64,000 bases of DNA, from contig NZ_FNGY01000012.1 of the NCBI RefSeq assembly GCF_900103665.1, positions 62,001 to 126,000 of the forward strand, written 5' to 3'. Under the pieces are notes generated by a model. The model did not search any database. It was not told where the DNA came from and was given only the letters and a program-made list of their open reading frames with translations. A program made the translations under genes and the position numbers. This DNA comes from Pedobacter steynii. Its GTDB lineage: Bacteria > Bacteroidota > Bacteroidia > Sphingobacteriales > Sphingobacteriaceae. This document shows positions 8,452 through 17,288 of this stretch, one piece after another. How positions within the stretch are numbered: the stretch's first letter is position 1; each line of letters begins with the position of its first letter.

Positions 8452-9867
8452 ATGAAAACATTAAACCGATATATATTCACCTTTCTGACCGCTACAGCAG
8501 TGCTGGGTTTTCAGGGATGTGAAAAAGCACTGGAATTAGATCCACTGGGAGGAATTGAGAAAGAAGAAGTCTTCAACTCTGAAGCAAACATCAAATCTTT
8601 ACTCAATTCTGTTTATACCGTTATTGGTTCCGATAAATGGTCTAACGGAAGGATTCCGCAATTTAACGATTTGTTGGGAGACGAGTTTTTTGGCGCACAG
8701 CTGGGCTCTACCAAAGGAGAAATTTATAACCGCAATACCAGCGTTTTTAATGATGATATTAAGGGCCTTCACAAAGAACCTTATTATGCCATTCAGCGTG
8801 CTAATCAGGTATTGGATAACATTGGTATTGTTTCTGCCGGATTTAAAGACAATGCCGAAGGACAAGCCAAATTTGCAAGGGCATTGGGGCATTTTGACCT
8901 GGTGAAATTATTCGCACAGCCTTATAATACCAATACTGACAATGCGCATGCGGGAATTATTTTACAATTGACGGTAAGTGTAGAAAGTGCAGTTGCCAGG
9001 GCTACGATAAAACAAGTTTATGATCAGATCATTCTGGACCTTAAAGATGCCGAAGCCAAACTTCCTTCCCAAAACGGAATTTACCCTACAAAATGGGCTG
9101 CGAAGGCTTTATTGGCGCGTGTATATTTTCAGATGAATAAATTCACTGAAGCCTATACTTATGCAAATGATGTACTTACCAACGGTTTGAGTGTGAGAGG
9201 TCAAAGTTATGCACAGATTGATTATACAAAATTGGCCTATGCCGATCGTTTTTCAGTGGCCGGTTCTAAAGAATCTATTTTCGAAGTCGTAAATGAAGCA
9301 GGCTTGTCGGGACGTTCCAACAGCTACAGAGACCTTTATAAATCAGAAGGAAGCAACCCTGAAATGAAATTGATGAACAGTATTTATACTGCAAACGCGA
9401 CGGATGTCAACGATAAAAGAGGTGCTGCCTGGTATGCTGCCGGAACATCTGCAGACTGGAAGATGCTCAAAAAATTTGACGTGCAGAACTTCACAACAAC
9501 CTTGATCCATTTTACAGAAATGAAACTGATCAGGGCAGAATCAGCAGCCGAAACAGGATTAAACCTGCCAGTAGGGATTGCGGACCTGAACGACATCAAA
9601 TCCCGTGCTTATGGTGATGCTGCGGCACTTTTGCCAGCGAATGCCAGTGCATCTCTATTGAAAGATCAGGTACGCATTCAGCGTGAAAAGGAAATGATTG
9701 GAGAAGGTGACCGTGCGCAACAGATCAAGAGGATCGGAGCGAAAGGAGAAACTTCTTTCAGTCGTGGTGTAGTCTGGAACTGTAATGGGATGATCCTTCA
9801 GTTTCCAGGTACTGAGTTCAACCTGAATCCTTTGTTCGTTAAAAATCCAGAAGGTGGATGTAATTAA
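8452..9867 (+). CDS. susD: RagB/SusD-family nutrient-binding lipoprotein
   Basis: SusD proteins cap the SusC barrel on the cell surface and bind the glycan. This one has 471 residues with a lipoprotein signal and lipidated Cys23 (FQGC), then the family start EKALELDPLGGIEKEEVF and the helical TPR-like core. The late stretch RIQREKEMIGEGDRAQQIKRIG matches the family's usual RRxELxxEGxRxxDLxR region. It is a little shorter than many SusD proteins, which often exceed 500 residues. It lies 20 bases after susC and 12 bases before a small lipoprotein gene, so all are in one operon. Confidence 0.95.
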   Translation: MKTLNRYIFTFLTATAVLGFQGCEKALELDPLGGIEKEEVFNSEANIKSLLNSVYTVIGSDKWSNGRIPQFNDLLGDEFFGAQLGSTKGEIYNRNTSVFNDDIKGLHKEPYYAIQRANQVLDNIGIVSAGFKDNAEGQAKFARALGHFDLVKLFAQPYNTNTDNAHAGIILQLTVSVESAVARATIKQVYDQIILDLKDAEAKLPSQNGIYPTKWAAKALLARVYFQMNKFTEAYTYANDVLTNGLSVRGQSYAQIDYTKLAYADRFSVAGSKESIFEVVNEAGLSGRSNSYRDLYKSEGSNPEMKLMNSIYTANATDVNDKRGAAWYAAGTSADWKMLKKFDVQNFTTTLIHFTEMKLIRAESAAETGLNLPVGIADLNDIKSRAYGDAAALLPANASASLLKDQVRIQREKEMIGEGDRAQQIKRIGAKGETSFSRGVVWNCNGMILQFPGTEFNLNPLFVKNPEGGCN

Positions 9868-9879
9868 AAATATACAGAT

Positions 9880-10395
9880 ATGAAAAAGTTAAAATATATC
9901 ATTTTCCTGCTGGTGCTGCTAAGTGCTGCGGCATGTAAGCAGGATGAGCTGAAAGACATAGGCCCTGCACGCAAGGTGATCAGTGCGATGAAAGGCAACT
10001 GGAGCCTGAGTTCCGTAATTCAGGTAGATGAATATGCTAAGGATAAGCAGTTCCCTTTCACTACAGTAGAGCTTACCGATCTATATCCTTATCGTGAAGC
10101 TAAGTTAACGCTGAATACCACGGAAGATCAAAAACCGAGCACCTTCAGCATCTCGTTTGGCGATTCCCCTAAGTTTTTAAAACTGACTCAGGGCAACTGG
10201 ACGGTAGACAATAACGATGCTCCTGCAACGATGACTTTGACCAGTGGAACAACCACTGATCAAATCACTATTGGGAAGTATGGATTACTGGATCAGGGAC
10301 AGTTGTTGCTGACCGTTAAAAAGTATCAGGTAGGCAGCAAAGGCGAGAAAACGCTCGTTTTATCTAATAACTACTATTTCAAAAAAGCCAATTAA
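9880..10395 (+). CDS. small Sus-locus lipoprotein (DUF5004-like)
   Basis: This 171-residue protein has a clear lipoprotein signal (SAAAC, Cys19) and a beta-rich body with the early motif MKGNWSLSSV, which resembles small lipocalin-like Bacteroidota lipoproteins annotated as DUF5004; that family name is from memory and tentative. It is placed between susD and the next exported protein with gaps of about 12 bases, so it is co-transcribed with the starch importer. Its likely site is the outer membrane or periplasm. A role in glycan binding is inferred only from position. Confidence 0.75.
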   Translation: MKKLKYIIFLLVLLSAAACKQDELKDIGPARKVISAMKGNWSLSSVIQVDEYAKDKQFPFTTVELTDLYPYREAKLTLNTTEDQKPSTFSISFGDSPKFLKLTQGNWTVDNNDAPATMTLTSGTTTDQITIGKYGLLDQGQLLLTVKKYQVGSKGEKTLVLSNNYYFKKAN

Positions 10396-10406
10396 ACAGT
10401 TATAAA

Positions 10407-11189
10407 ATGAAAAGAATTTACAAATTATCGCTGGTTGCCTTTTTCTGTTTGATTGGCATTACTGCGCAGGCGCAGAAGGCGCAGATAAAATATACGGTTA
10501 CACCCGGTGTTTTTACGCCCGAAGATGAAGTGATTTTAGAGATTGATCTTGCCGGCTCTTCGTTAGCAGGAAAAGAACCTTATATCTGGGCTTTCGGTCC
10601 TGGAGATGCCATTACGAATACCAGCTGGACGAGTTCTCCGGATATCGCGAAGTTCACTAAAGTAGCTGATGATAAATGGAAATACATATTTGTCGGAACC
10701 AGCTTTTATAATAAAGGAGCATCAGACATCATCGGTAAGCCTTTTAGCTTCCTGGTAAAAACAAAAGACGGTGGAATTCAATCAGAAGATTATACGCCGA
10801 CGAAGTTTTCTCCGATTTTGTTTGTACCCACATTATTCAGAAATTTTCCTGTACGGACCAGTCAGTATGATGCCTTGAGCCTATATCTGGATCAACGCTA
10901 TACCGCAAGTCCGAATAACCAACGTTTTTCTCCAACAAGTATCAATATCAGAATGCTCGATCCGGCCGGACAGCTTGTCGGACAGGAAAAGAAAGGTCTT
11001 CCGGTTGTTAAACAGAAAGATGGCTCTTTTGGCTATACTTTCCTGCCGGAAATATTGTTCGGTATTCCTGAAGGTCAAAAGGTAAATAAAGCGGTATACA
11101 GCTTTAGCGGAACGGTAAAAGATGTAAATGGTTTAACGGTTCCTTATACTACTGAAGAGGCCGAGGTTGTATTTCTGGATCTTAAATAA
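10407..11189 (+). CDS. exported protein with duplicated beta module, Sus locus
   Basis: The 260-residue product has a cleavable signal peptide ending in AQAQ and no lipobox, so it is probably periplasmic or surface associated. By eye it contains two copies of a module. Copy A (residues about 30-123) reads FTPEDEVILEID ... SSPDIAKFT ... SFYNK ... FLVKTKDGG. Copy B (about 170-242) reads FSPTSINIRML ... LFGIPEGQK ... TVKDVNG. A related module is found at residues 48-150 of the pullulanase-like enzyme encoded at 20402. The module may bind starch or hold proteins at the surface; this is inference. I cannot name the family with confidence. It sits between a small lipoprotein and a SusE-type lipoprotein, spaced by 10-11 bases. 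Confidence 0.75.
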   Translation: MKRIYKLSLVAFFCLIGITAQAQKAQIKYTVTPGVFTPEDEVILEIDLAGSSLAGKEPYIWAFGPGDAITNTSWTSSPDIAKFTKVADDKWKYIFVGTSFYNKGASDIIGKPFSFLVKTKDGGIQSEDYTPTKFSPILFVPTLFRNFPVRTSQYDALSLYLDQRYTASPNNQRFSPTSINIRMLDPAGQLVGQEKKGLPVVKQKDGSFGYTFLPEILFGIPEGQKVNKAVYSFSGTVKDVNGLTVPYTTEEAEVVFLDLK

Positions 11190-11198
11190 CACGCAATT

Positions 11199-12338
11199 AT
11201 GAAGAAAATACTAAGCCTGCTCATCATTGCCGTAATTGCAATTACAGGTTGTAAACGAAACGAATTTGACAATACCATAAAGGGGGAAGCGCTGGGAAAC
11301 TTTAGCCTGAAAACTCCGGAAAAAAACGCAATGCTGGTCCTTAATTCTGCCACACCTGATCAACAGGTCGTGATCGATTGGACCGCAGCCTTACCCGGTG
11401 TAAATACAGCACCGACCTACACCTGGATTGCTGCCCTTAAAACAGGCTCACTTGATGCGCCATTGCTGGAGATTCCTTCAGACAATAAAGGGTTAACCAA
11501 TAAACTAACCATTAGTCAGAAAGCATTGGACGAAGCATTAAAAGCTAAAGGCATTGCAGATGGACTAAAAACAGATCTGATCTGGACCATTCTTGCAAAG
11601 AATGGAAGTGTCAGCATTCGCGCTACAGAAATATTTAACCTTTCTATCACCCGTTTTGGAGATGGTGCATCCAATTTTGCGCTCTATAGTCCGGCATCAT
11701 CATTCGATGTGATATCTGTAGAATCTCTTTCCTCCACGGAGTTTTTGAAGTTCAAATGGCAGAAATCTTTTGCAGGTAAACCTGCAGGCAACATCACTTA
11801 TAAAGTAAAATTCATTAAGAATGGCGGCGACTTTAACAGCCCTTTAATGGTGTTTACATCGGCAAATAACGGTGCCGACAGTACATTGTCTATCAGCTAT
11901 AGTGATCTTGATGTGGCCATGAAAGCAGCAGGGTTAACAGACCGGACTCATCTTGACAGTTTGAAATGGAATGTGGAAGCGAATTCAGGAGCCTTTAAAA
12001 AGTTTGCTGACTATCCGAATGATATCGTGATTAAGCGTGGAACGAAACTGACCATGTACCTGATTGGTGATGCGACGCCTGGAGGTTGGGACAATTCTGC
12101 AGGTAATGGCAAAATTGCTGAAATGACCAATTTAGGAGAGGGGAAATGGACCATTACTTTAGAGCTGAAGCCGGGGGGATTCAAGTTTATCCCTAAGAAA
12201 GGAAGCTGGGATGTTAATTATGGAGGCTCTCCTAATGGAAGTGACCTTGGTGGTGATAACATCTCCATTTCTGAAACAGCGATGTATACCGTTACCCTCG
12301 ATGAGGTCAATAAAAAATATACAGTCGTAAAAAACTAA
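11199..12338 (+). CDS. susE: SusE-type outer membrane starch-binding lipoprotein
   Basis: This 379-residue lipoprotein (TGC, Cys18) has the layout of SusE/SusF: two N-terminal immunoglobulin-like SusE domains (about residues 25-150 and 155-265; note the repeated LTISQKALDEALKAKGIADG and LSISYSDLDVAMKAAGLTDR) and a C-terminal starch-binding domain (about 270-379) with aromatic-rich motifs such as GDATPGGWDN and KKGSWDVNYGG. SusE and SusF bind starch at the cell surface and help SusCD. The gene ends the importer part of the operon; a hairpin without a T-run follows before the first amylase. Only one such protein is present, so SusF is missing or replaced by the unknown exported protein upstream. 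Confidence 0.88.
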   Translation: MKKILSLLIIAVIAITGCKRNEFDNTIKGEALGNFSLKTPEKNAMLVLNSATPDQQVVIDWTAALPGVNTAPTYTWIAALKTGSLDAPLLEIPSDNKGLTNKLTISQKALDEALKAKGIADGLKTDLIWTILAKNGSVSIRATEIFNLSITRFGDGASNFALYSPASSFDVISVESLSSTEFLKFKWQKSFAGKPAGNITYKVKFIKNGGDFNSPLMVFTSANNGADSTLSISYSDLDVAMKAAGLTDRTHLDSLKWNVEANSGAFKKFADYPNDIVIKRGTKLTMYLIGDATPGGWDNSAGNGKIAEMTNLGEGKWTITLELKPGGFKFIPKKGSWDVNYGGSPNGSDLGGDNISISETAMYTVTLDEVNKKYTVVKN

Positions 12339-12346
12339 ATGTCTAT

Positions 12347-12369
12347 GGAGGCCGGTAAACCCGGTCTCC
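12347..12369 (+). other. intercistronic hairpin between susE and the GH13 gene
   Basis: GGAG-G-CCGG, loop TAAAC, CCGG-T-CTCC forms a strong interrupted stem. No T-run follows directly, so it looks more like an RNA-processing or stabilising hairpin, or a leaky terminator, than a full terminator. It divides the importer genes from the enzyme genes. Confidence 0.55.
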
Positions 12370-12394
12370 TCAATTCCTTCCTAATTTTTTAAGC

Positions 12395-14242
12395 ATGAGA
12401 CGATTTTCATTTTTATTCTTTTTACTCCTTTCCAGTACTGTTTTTGCGCAATCCAAATTAGAACGCATCGAACCGATGAACTGGTGGGTGGGGATGCACA
12501 ATCCTAAACTTCAGCTCCTGATTCATGGAAATCAAATTGCAGGGTATGAGGTCCGGATTGATTATCCTGGTGTAAAACTCCTGGAAGTACATAAAGTAGA
12601 AAACCCAAATTACCTGTTCGCAGATCTTGAGATTTCTACCACTGCTAAAGCCGGAAAAATGACCATTGGTTTTTTTCTCAACGGAAAGAAAAGATTTGAA
12701 AACGTCTACGAATTAAAAGAAAGAACACAAAACACAAACAGAATTCAGGCAGTCACCAATAAAGATCTGATCTATTTACTGATGCCGGACCGTTTCTCTA
12801 ACGGGGATCCGAAGAACGACATCGTAAAGGGGATGAAAGAAACGAAGCTGAACCGCGATTCTATGTATTACCGTCATGGTGGCGATTTGCAGGGATTGAT
12901 CAATAAGCTGGATTACCTGAAAGACCTTGGCATAACTGCAATCTGGATGACTCCGGAAATTGAAAATGACATGTCATTGGCATCCTATCATGGATATGCC
13001 GCCACAGATCATTATAAAATAGATCCAAGGTATGGCAGCTTAGCGCTTTATAAAACACTGGTAGATAAGGTGCATGAAAAGGGGATGAAGATCGTAAAAG
13101 ATATTGTACACAACCATATGGGAACCGAACATTGGTTCTTCAAAGATATGCCAATGAAAAATTGGGTCAATGAATGGCCGGTCTTTACCCAAACCAGCTA
13201 TCGCGATGAGCCCGTAATGGACCCTCATGCTTCAAAAACAGATCAAAAGAAAATGCTGGATGGCTGGTTTGTACCAACCATGCCGGATTTTAACCAAAGA
13301 AACCCTTATGTACAGAATTACATTACTCAAAATCACATTTGGTGGGTAGAATATGCCGGTATTGATGGATTGAGACTGGATACTTATCCATACAATGATC
13401 CGGAATATATGAAAGACTGGGCCAACAAAATAAAAGCAGAATTTCCTACCCTGTCCATCTTCGGAGAGACATTGGTGAACTCTGCTGCGGCACAAGCTTA
13501 TTTTACCGGAGGAAATACGGTGAGCAGAGGTTTTGATACCGAATTACCCGGTGTTACCGATGCAGTGATGAAGAATGCCATCTATGAAGCTTTGAATGGC
13601 AAATCAGGCTGGACGGACGGCGTATTCCGGTTATATACGACCATTGCCCAGGACTTCCTTTATCAGGATGCAGACCGTAATGTGATCTTCCTGGACAACC
13701 ATGACATGAGCCGCTTTTATTCCATGGTAAATGAAGACCTGAATAAATACAAATCGGGAATGGCCTTATTACTTACCCTTCGCGGAATCCCTCAGGTTTA
13801 TTATGGCACAGAAATTCTGATGAAAAATTATTCCAATCCCGACGGACTGGTACGTTCCGATTTCCCTGGTGGATGGGTTGGCGATAAATCGGACAAATTT
13901 ACAGCAGCAGGGCGTACCCCACAAGAGAATGAGGCCTGGAACTACTTCCGTACCCTCGCCAATTACAGAAAGAACAGTCCGGCGTTACAGAGTGGTAAAA
14001 TGATGCAATACGTGCCTGAAAATGGCCTATATACTTATTTCAGGTATCTGCCTGAAGGTGGCAAGACCGTCATGGTCATCGTCAACGGAGATGATCAGGC
14101 TAAAAACCTGGAAACGGCAAGATTTGCCGAACGCATGACTGGCGCAACAACCGCCATCAATATCATCACAAAAGAACAATTGAATACATTAAAAACCATT
14201 GCTGTACCTGCAAAAGGCACATTGGTACTTGAATTAAATTAA
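12395..14242 (+). CDS. SusA-like neopullulanase/alpha-amylase (GH13)
   Basis: This 615-residue enzyme has a signal peptide ending in VFAQ, an N-terminal beta domain of the cyclomaltodextrinase type (about residues 20-120) and a GH13 TIM barrel. The conserved regions are visible: DIVHNHMG, GLRLDTYP with nucleophile Asp329, FGETL with acid/base Glu358, and DNHDMSRF with Asp437. Length and layout match SusA of Bacteroides thetaiotaomicron, a periplasmic enzyme that cuts imported maltooligosaccharides and pullulan. The stop codon is directly followed by the start of the beta-phosphoglucomutase gene with no gap, which indicates translational coupling of periplasmic cleavage with intracellular metabolism. 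Confidence 0.93.
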   Translation: MRRFSFLFFLLLSSTVFAQSKLERIEPMNWWVGMHNPKLQLLIHGNQIAGYEVRIDYPGVKLLEVHKVENPNYLFADLEISTTAKAGKMTIGFFLNGKKRFENVYELKERTQNTNRIQAVTNKDLIYLLMPDRFSNGDPKNDIVKGMKETKLNRDSMYYRHGGDLQGLINKLDYLKDLGITAIWMTPEIENDMSLASYHGYAATDHYKIDPRYGSLALYKTLVDKVHEKGMKIVKDIVHNHMGTEHWFFKDMPMKNWVNEWPVFTQTSYRDEPVMDPHASKTDQKKMLDGWFVPTMPDFNQRNPYVQNYITQNHIWWVEYAGIDGLRLDTYPYNDPEYMKDWANKIKAEFPTLSIFGETLVNSAAAQAYFTGGNTVSRGFDTELPGVTDAVMKNAIYEALNGKSGWTDGVFRLYTTIAQDFLYQDADRNVIFLDNHDMSRFYSMVNEDLNKYKSGMALLLTLRGIPQVYYGTEILMKNYSNPDGLVRSDFPGGWVGDKSDKFTAAGRTPQENEAWNYFRTLANYRKNSPALQSGKMMQYVPENGLYTYFRYLPEGGKTVMVIVNGDDQAKNLETARFAERMTGATTAINIITKEQLNTLKTIAVPAKGTLVLELN

Positions 14243-14926
14243 ATGCAAGAAATCAAACAACATATCGCCTGCATATTTGACCTCGATGGGGTACTGGTAG
14301 ACACTGCAGTTTATCACTATAAGGCCTGGAAACAACTGGCCAATTCTTTGGGCTTTGACTTCACCGAACACCAAAATGAGCAGTTGAAGGGCGTAAACCG
14401 GATGCGTTCATTAGACATGATCCTCCAATGGGGAGGAGTAGAGAAATCTGCTGAAGAAAAAGAAGTACTGGCAGCCAGAAAAAACGAATGGTATGTGGCC
14501 ATGATCAGTAAAATGACCGAAGCGGAAGTATTACCGGGGTCTTTACAGCTTTTGCAGGAGCTCAAATCGCAAGGAATAAAGATTGCATTGGGTTCTGCCA
14601 GCAAGAATTCTTCCCTCATTCTGGAGCGTACCGCATTGGCTCATTTCTTTGACGCTATTGTAGACGGAAATTCCGTGACGACTTCCAAGCCGGACCCGGA
14701 GGTTTTCTTAAAAGCTGCAGAATTGCTAAATGCCTCGCAGGAGGATTGCGTGGTTTTTGAAGATGCCGCCGCCGGAGTACAAGCCGCAATTGCAGCAGGA
14801 ATGAAAGTCGTAGGGATAGGAACAATAGAAAACCTTCCCGGATCAGATATCGTCATCAAAGACCTATCAGAAATTACCGTAACAGAAATTGAAAGACTAA
14901 AAAGTCTGACCACAGATAAAGGATAA
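14243..14926 (+). CDS. pgmB: beta-phosphoglucomutase (HAD family)
   Basis: This 227-residue cytosolic enzyme converts beta-glucose-1-phosphate to glucose-6-phosphate. It has the HAD motif FDLDGVLVDT with nucleophile Asp13 and general acid Asp15, the helical cap with KGVNRMRSLDMIL typical of beta-phosphoglucomutase, the LGSASKNS motif II, and EDAAAGVQAAIAAGM at the end. The cap and the neighbouring GH65 phosphorylase, which makes beta-glucose-1-phosphate, make this assignment firm over other HAD sugar phosphatases. It begins immediately after the upstream amylase stop. Confidence 0.95.
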   Translation: MQEIKQHIACIFDLDGVLVDTAVYHYKAWKQLANSLGFDFTEHQNEQLKGVNRMRSLDMILQWGGVEKSAEEKEVLAARKNEWYVAMISKMTEAEVLPGSLQLLQELKSQGIKIALGSASKNSSLILERTALAHFFDAIVDGNSVTTSKPDPEVFLKAAELLNASQEDCVVFEDAAAGVQAAIAAGMKVVGIGTIENLPGSDIVIKDLSEITVTEIERLKSLTTDKG

Positions 14927-14928
14927 CG

Positions 14929-14940
14929 TAAACCGGTTTA
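14929..14940. promoter_or_regulatory. CG-centred palindrome before the GH65 gene
   Basis: TAAACCGGTTTA is a perfect 12-bp palindrome with a central CG, of the LacI operator form. It lies in the 46-base gap between pgmB and the maltose phosphorylase gene and could mark an internal control point of the locus. The sequence differs from the palindrome ahead of susC, so shared binding is uncertain. Confidence 0.35.
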
Positions 14941-14972
14941 ATCACCCCCGGGATACCAGAGCAGTATATAAG

Positions 14973-17288
14973 ATGAAGAATTACATAAAAGCAGACGAGT
15001 GGAATATTATTGAGGAAGGTTTTGATCCTCATTTGAATAAGATATCAGAGAGTTTATTTAGCATTGGCAACGGCCGCATGGGGCAACGTGCCAATTTTGA
15101 AGAAAGCTATTCCGGAGAAACTTTGCAAGGGAACTATGTGGCCGGTGTATATTATCCGGACAAAACACGTGTGGGCTGGTGGAAGAATGGCTATCCTGAA
15201 TATTTTGCAAAAGTTCTGAATGCCACCAACTGGATTGGAATTCACATCCAGATCGGCGAAGAAATCTTAGACCTGAATACCTGTAAGGTAACCGAATTTA
15301 AGCGGATACTAAACATGAAAGAAGGAACGCTGAGCAGAAGTTTTAGCGCTGAACTGAAAAGTGGAAAAATCCTAAAAGTAGAAGCCATTCGTTTTTGCAG
15401 CATTGCCGATGATGAAGTTGGGGCTTTACATTACCGTCTTTCTGCCATCAATTTTGATGCAGCGGTTCAGTTGACGTCCTTTCTGGACGGAGATGTGAAA
15501 AACCAGGATTCCAATTATGATGAAAAGTTCTGGGATCAGGTGAGTCAACAACAGGAAGGCAATACCGATTATCTGGTATTGCGGACTAAAAAAACGGAGT
15601 TTGAAGTTTGCACGGTTAGCAGTACCAGTATATTAAATAACGGAGCAGCGCAGGAATTAAAACAGGTAAGCAAAGAAAAATACCTGGGACAAACCGCAAC
15701 CGTTAATCTAACGCAAGGCGGGCATATCGACCTTTATAAAATCGTCGCCAACCTCTCTTCCGAGAATTATGATAAAGAACAATTGCTAAACGAAGCAAAG
15801 CTGAGGATAGACATGGCATCGGCTAAAGGTTTCTCACAATTGTGGAAAGAACAAGTTGAAGCATGGGCAAAGAAATGGGAGGAAGGCGATATCATTATCG
15901 AAGGTGACGTTGCAGCTCAACAGGCCATCCGTTTCAATATTTTCCAGCTCAACCAAACCTATACCGGAAAAGATGCCCGTTTAAATATCGGACCTAAAGG
16001 CTTTACCGGCGAAAAATACGGAGGTTCTACCTATTGGGATACGGAAGCCTATTGTATTCCTTTTTACCTGTCTGTAGCTCCGGAAGAAGTGGCTAAAAAC
16101 CTATTGGTTTACCGCTATAAACACCTGGATAAAGCCATAGAAAACGCAGCTAAATTAGGATTCAAAGATGGGGCTGCCCTTTATCCAATGGTGACCATGA
16201 ATGGAGAAGAATGCCATAATGAATGGGAAATCACATTTGAAGAAATTCATCGAAACGGAGCCATCGCTTTTGCCATTTTCAATTATATCAGATACACAGG
16301 TGATGAAAGTTACCTTGCCCAATATGGCCTGGAAGTATTGATCGGCATTGCCCGTTTCTGGAAACAAAGAGTGAACTGGAGTGCAGATAAAAACAAATTT
16401 GTGATGCTCGGTGTAACCGGCCCAAATGAGTACGAGAACAACATTAATAACAACTGGTATACCAACAAACTGGCGGCCTGGTGTTTAAAATATACGATTA
16501 CCGCTGCGGCGAAAGTCAAAGAACAGGCTCCGGAGCAATACCTGGAGATTATCCAAAAAACAGGTCTTCGGGAAGCACAGGAATTTCAGGACTGGACCTC
16601 CGTAGCCGAACAAATGTATTATCCTTTTGATGAAAAAACCGGTGTTTTCCTACAGCAGGATGGCTTCCTGGATAAGGAACAAATCTTAGTCAAAGACTTA
16701 CCGGCGGCAGAGCGCCCGCTAAACCAGAAATGGAGCTGGGACAGGATCTTGCGTTCCTGCTTTATTAAACAAGCGGATGTATTACAGGGCATGTACTTCT
16801 TTGAAGAAGAATATGACCTGGAGACGCTTCGTAAGAATTTCAATTTCTATGAAAGCAGAACGGTTCATGAAAGCTCATTATCACCATGTGTACACAGCAT
16901 TTTAGCCGCAAAGCTGAATGACGAAGAGAAAGCCTATGAGTTTTACCTGCGCACTGCCCGTCTGGACCTTGACGATTATAACAACGATACCGAAGATGGA
17001 TTACACATTACTTCGATGGCAGGTACCTGGATGAGTGTGGTAGAAGGTTTTGCAGGAATGCGTGTGCGTAACGGACAACTGGTGTTTCATCCGTTTTTAC
17101 CTAAAAACTGGAATGCTTTTTCTTTCAGCATCGGCTTTAGAGGCGTACAGTTAAAGGTAAGCATCACTGCTGATCAGATCAGTATCCGGAACAATTCAGA
17201 TCAGGAATTACAGGTGCTGGTCTTTAATCAGGCTTATCCTGTCCCTCATGGAGAAAAAGTGATTTCCTATAAAGGAGCGCTGGCATGA
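14973..17288 (+). CDS. GH65 maltose phosphorylase
   Basis: This 771-residue enzyme splits maltose with phosphate into glucose and beta-glucose-1-phosphate. It has the GH65 N-terminal beta domain (SLFSIGNGRMGQRANFEE), the (alpha/alpha)6 barrel with YGGSTYWDTEAYCIPFYL, and GEECHNEWEITFEEIHRNGA, the stretch carrying the family's catalytic Glu (Glu487 in the Lactobacillus brevis enzyme), followed by the helical region TGPNEYENNINNNWYTN and a C-terminal beta sheet. There is no signal peptide, so it is cytosolic. Kojibiose and trehalose phosphorylases share the fold; the starch locus favours maltose. The stop overlaps the next gene's ATG by four bases (ATGA). Confidence 0.92.
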   Translation: MKNYIKADEWNIIEEGFDPHLNKISESLFSIGNGRMGQRANFEESYSGETLQGNYVAGVYYPDKTRVGWWKNGYPEYFAKVLNATNWIGIHIQIGEEILDLNTCKVTEFKRILNMKEGTLSRSFSAELKSGKILKVEAIRFCSIADDEVGALHYRLSAINFDAAVQLTSFLDGDVKNQDSNYDEKFWDQVSQQQEGNTDYLVLRTKKTEFEVCTVSSTSILNNGAAQELKQVSKEKYLGQTATVNLTQGGHIDLYKIVANLSSENYDKEQLLNEAKLRIDMASAKGFSQLWKEQVEAWAKKWEEGDIIIEGDVAAQQAIRFNIFQLNQTYTGKDARLNIGPKGFTGEKYGGSTYWDTEAYCIPFYLSVAPEEVAKNLLVYRYKHLDKAIENAAKLGFKDGAALYPMVTMNGEECHNEWEITFEEIHRNGAIAFAIFNYIRYTGDESYLAQYGLEVLIGIARFWKQRVNWSADKNKFVMLGVTGPNEYENNINNNWYTNKLAAWCLKYTITAAAKVKEQAPEQYLEIIQKTGLREAQEFQDWTSVAEQMYYPFDEKTGVFLQQDGFLDKEQILVKDLPAAERPLNQKWSWDRILRSCFIKQADVLQGMYFFEEEYDLETLRKNFNFYESRTVHESSLSPCVHSILAAKLNDEEKAYEFYLRTARLDLDDYNNDTEDGLHITSMAGTWMSVVEGFAGMRVRNGQLVFHPFLPKNWNAFSFSIGFRGVQLKVSITADQISIRNNSDQELQVLVFNQAYPVPHGEKVISYKGALA

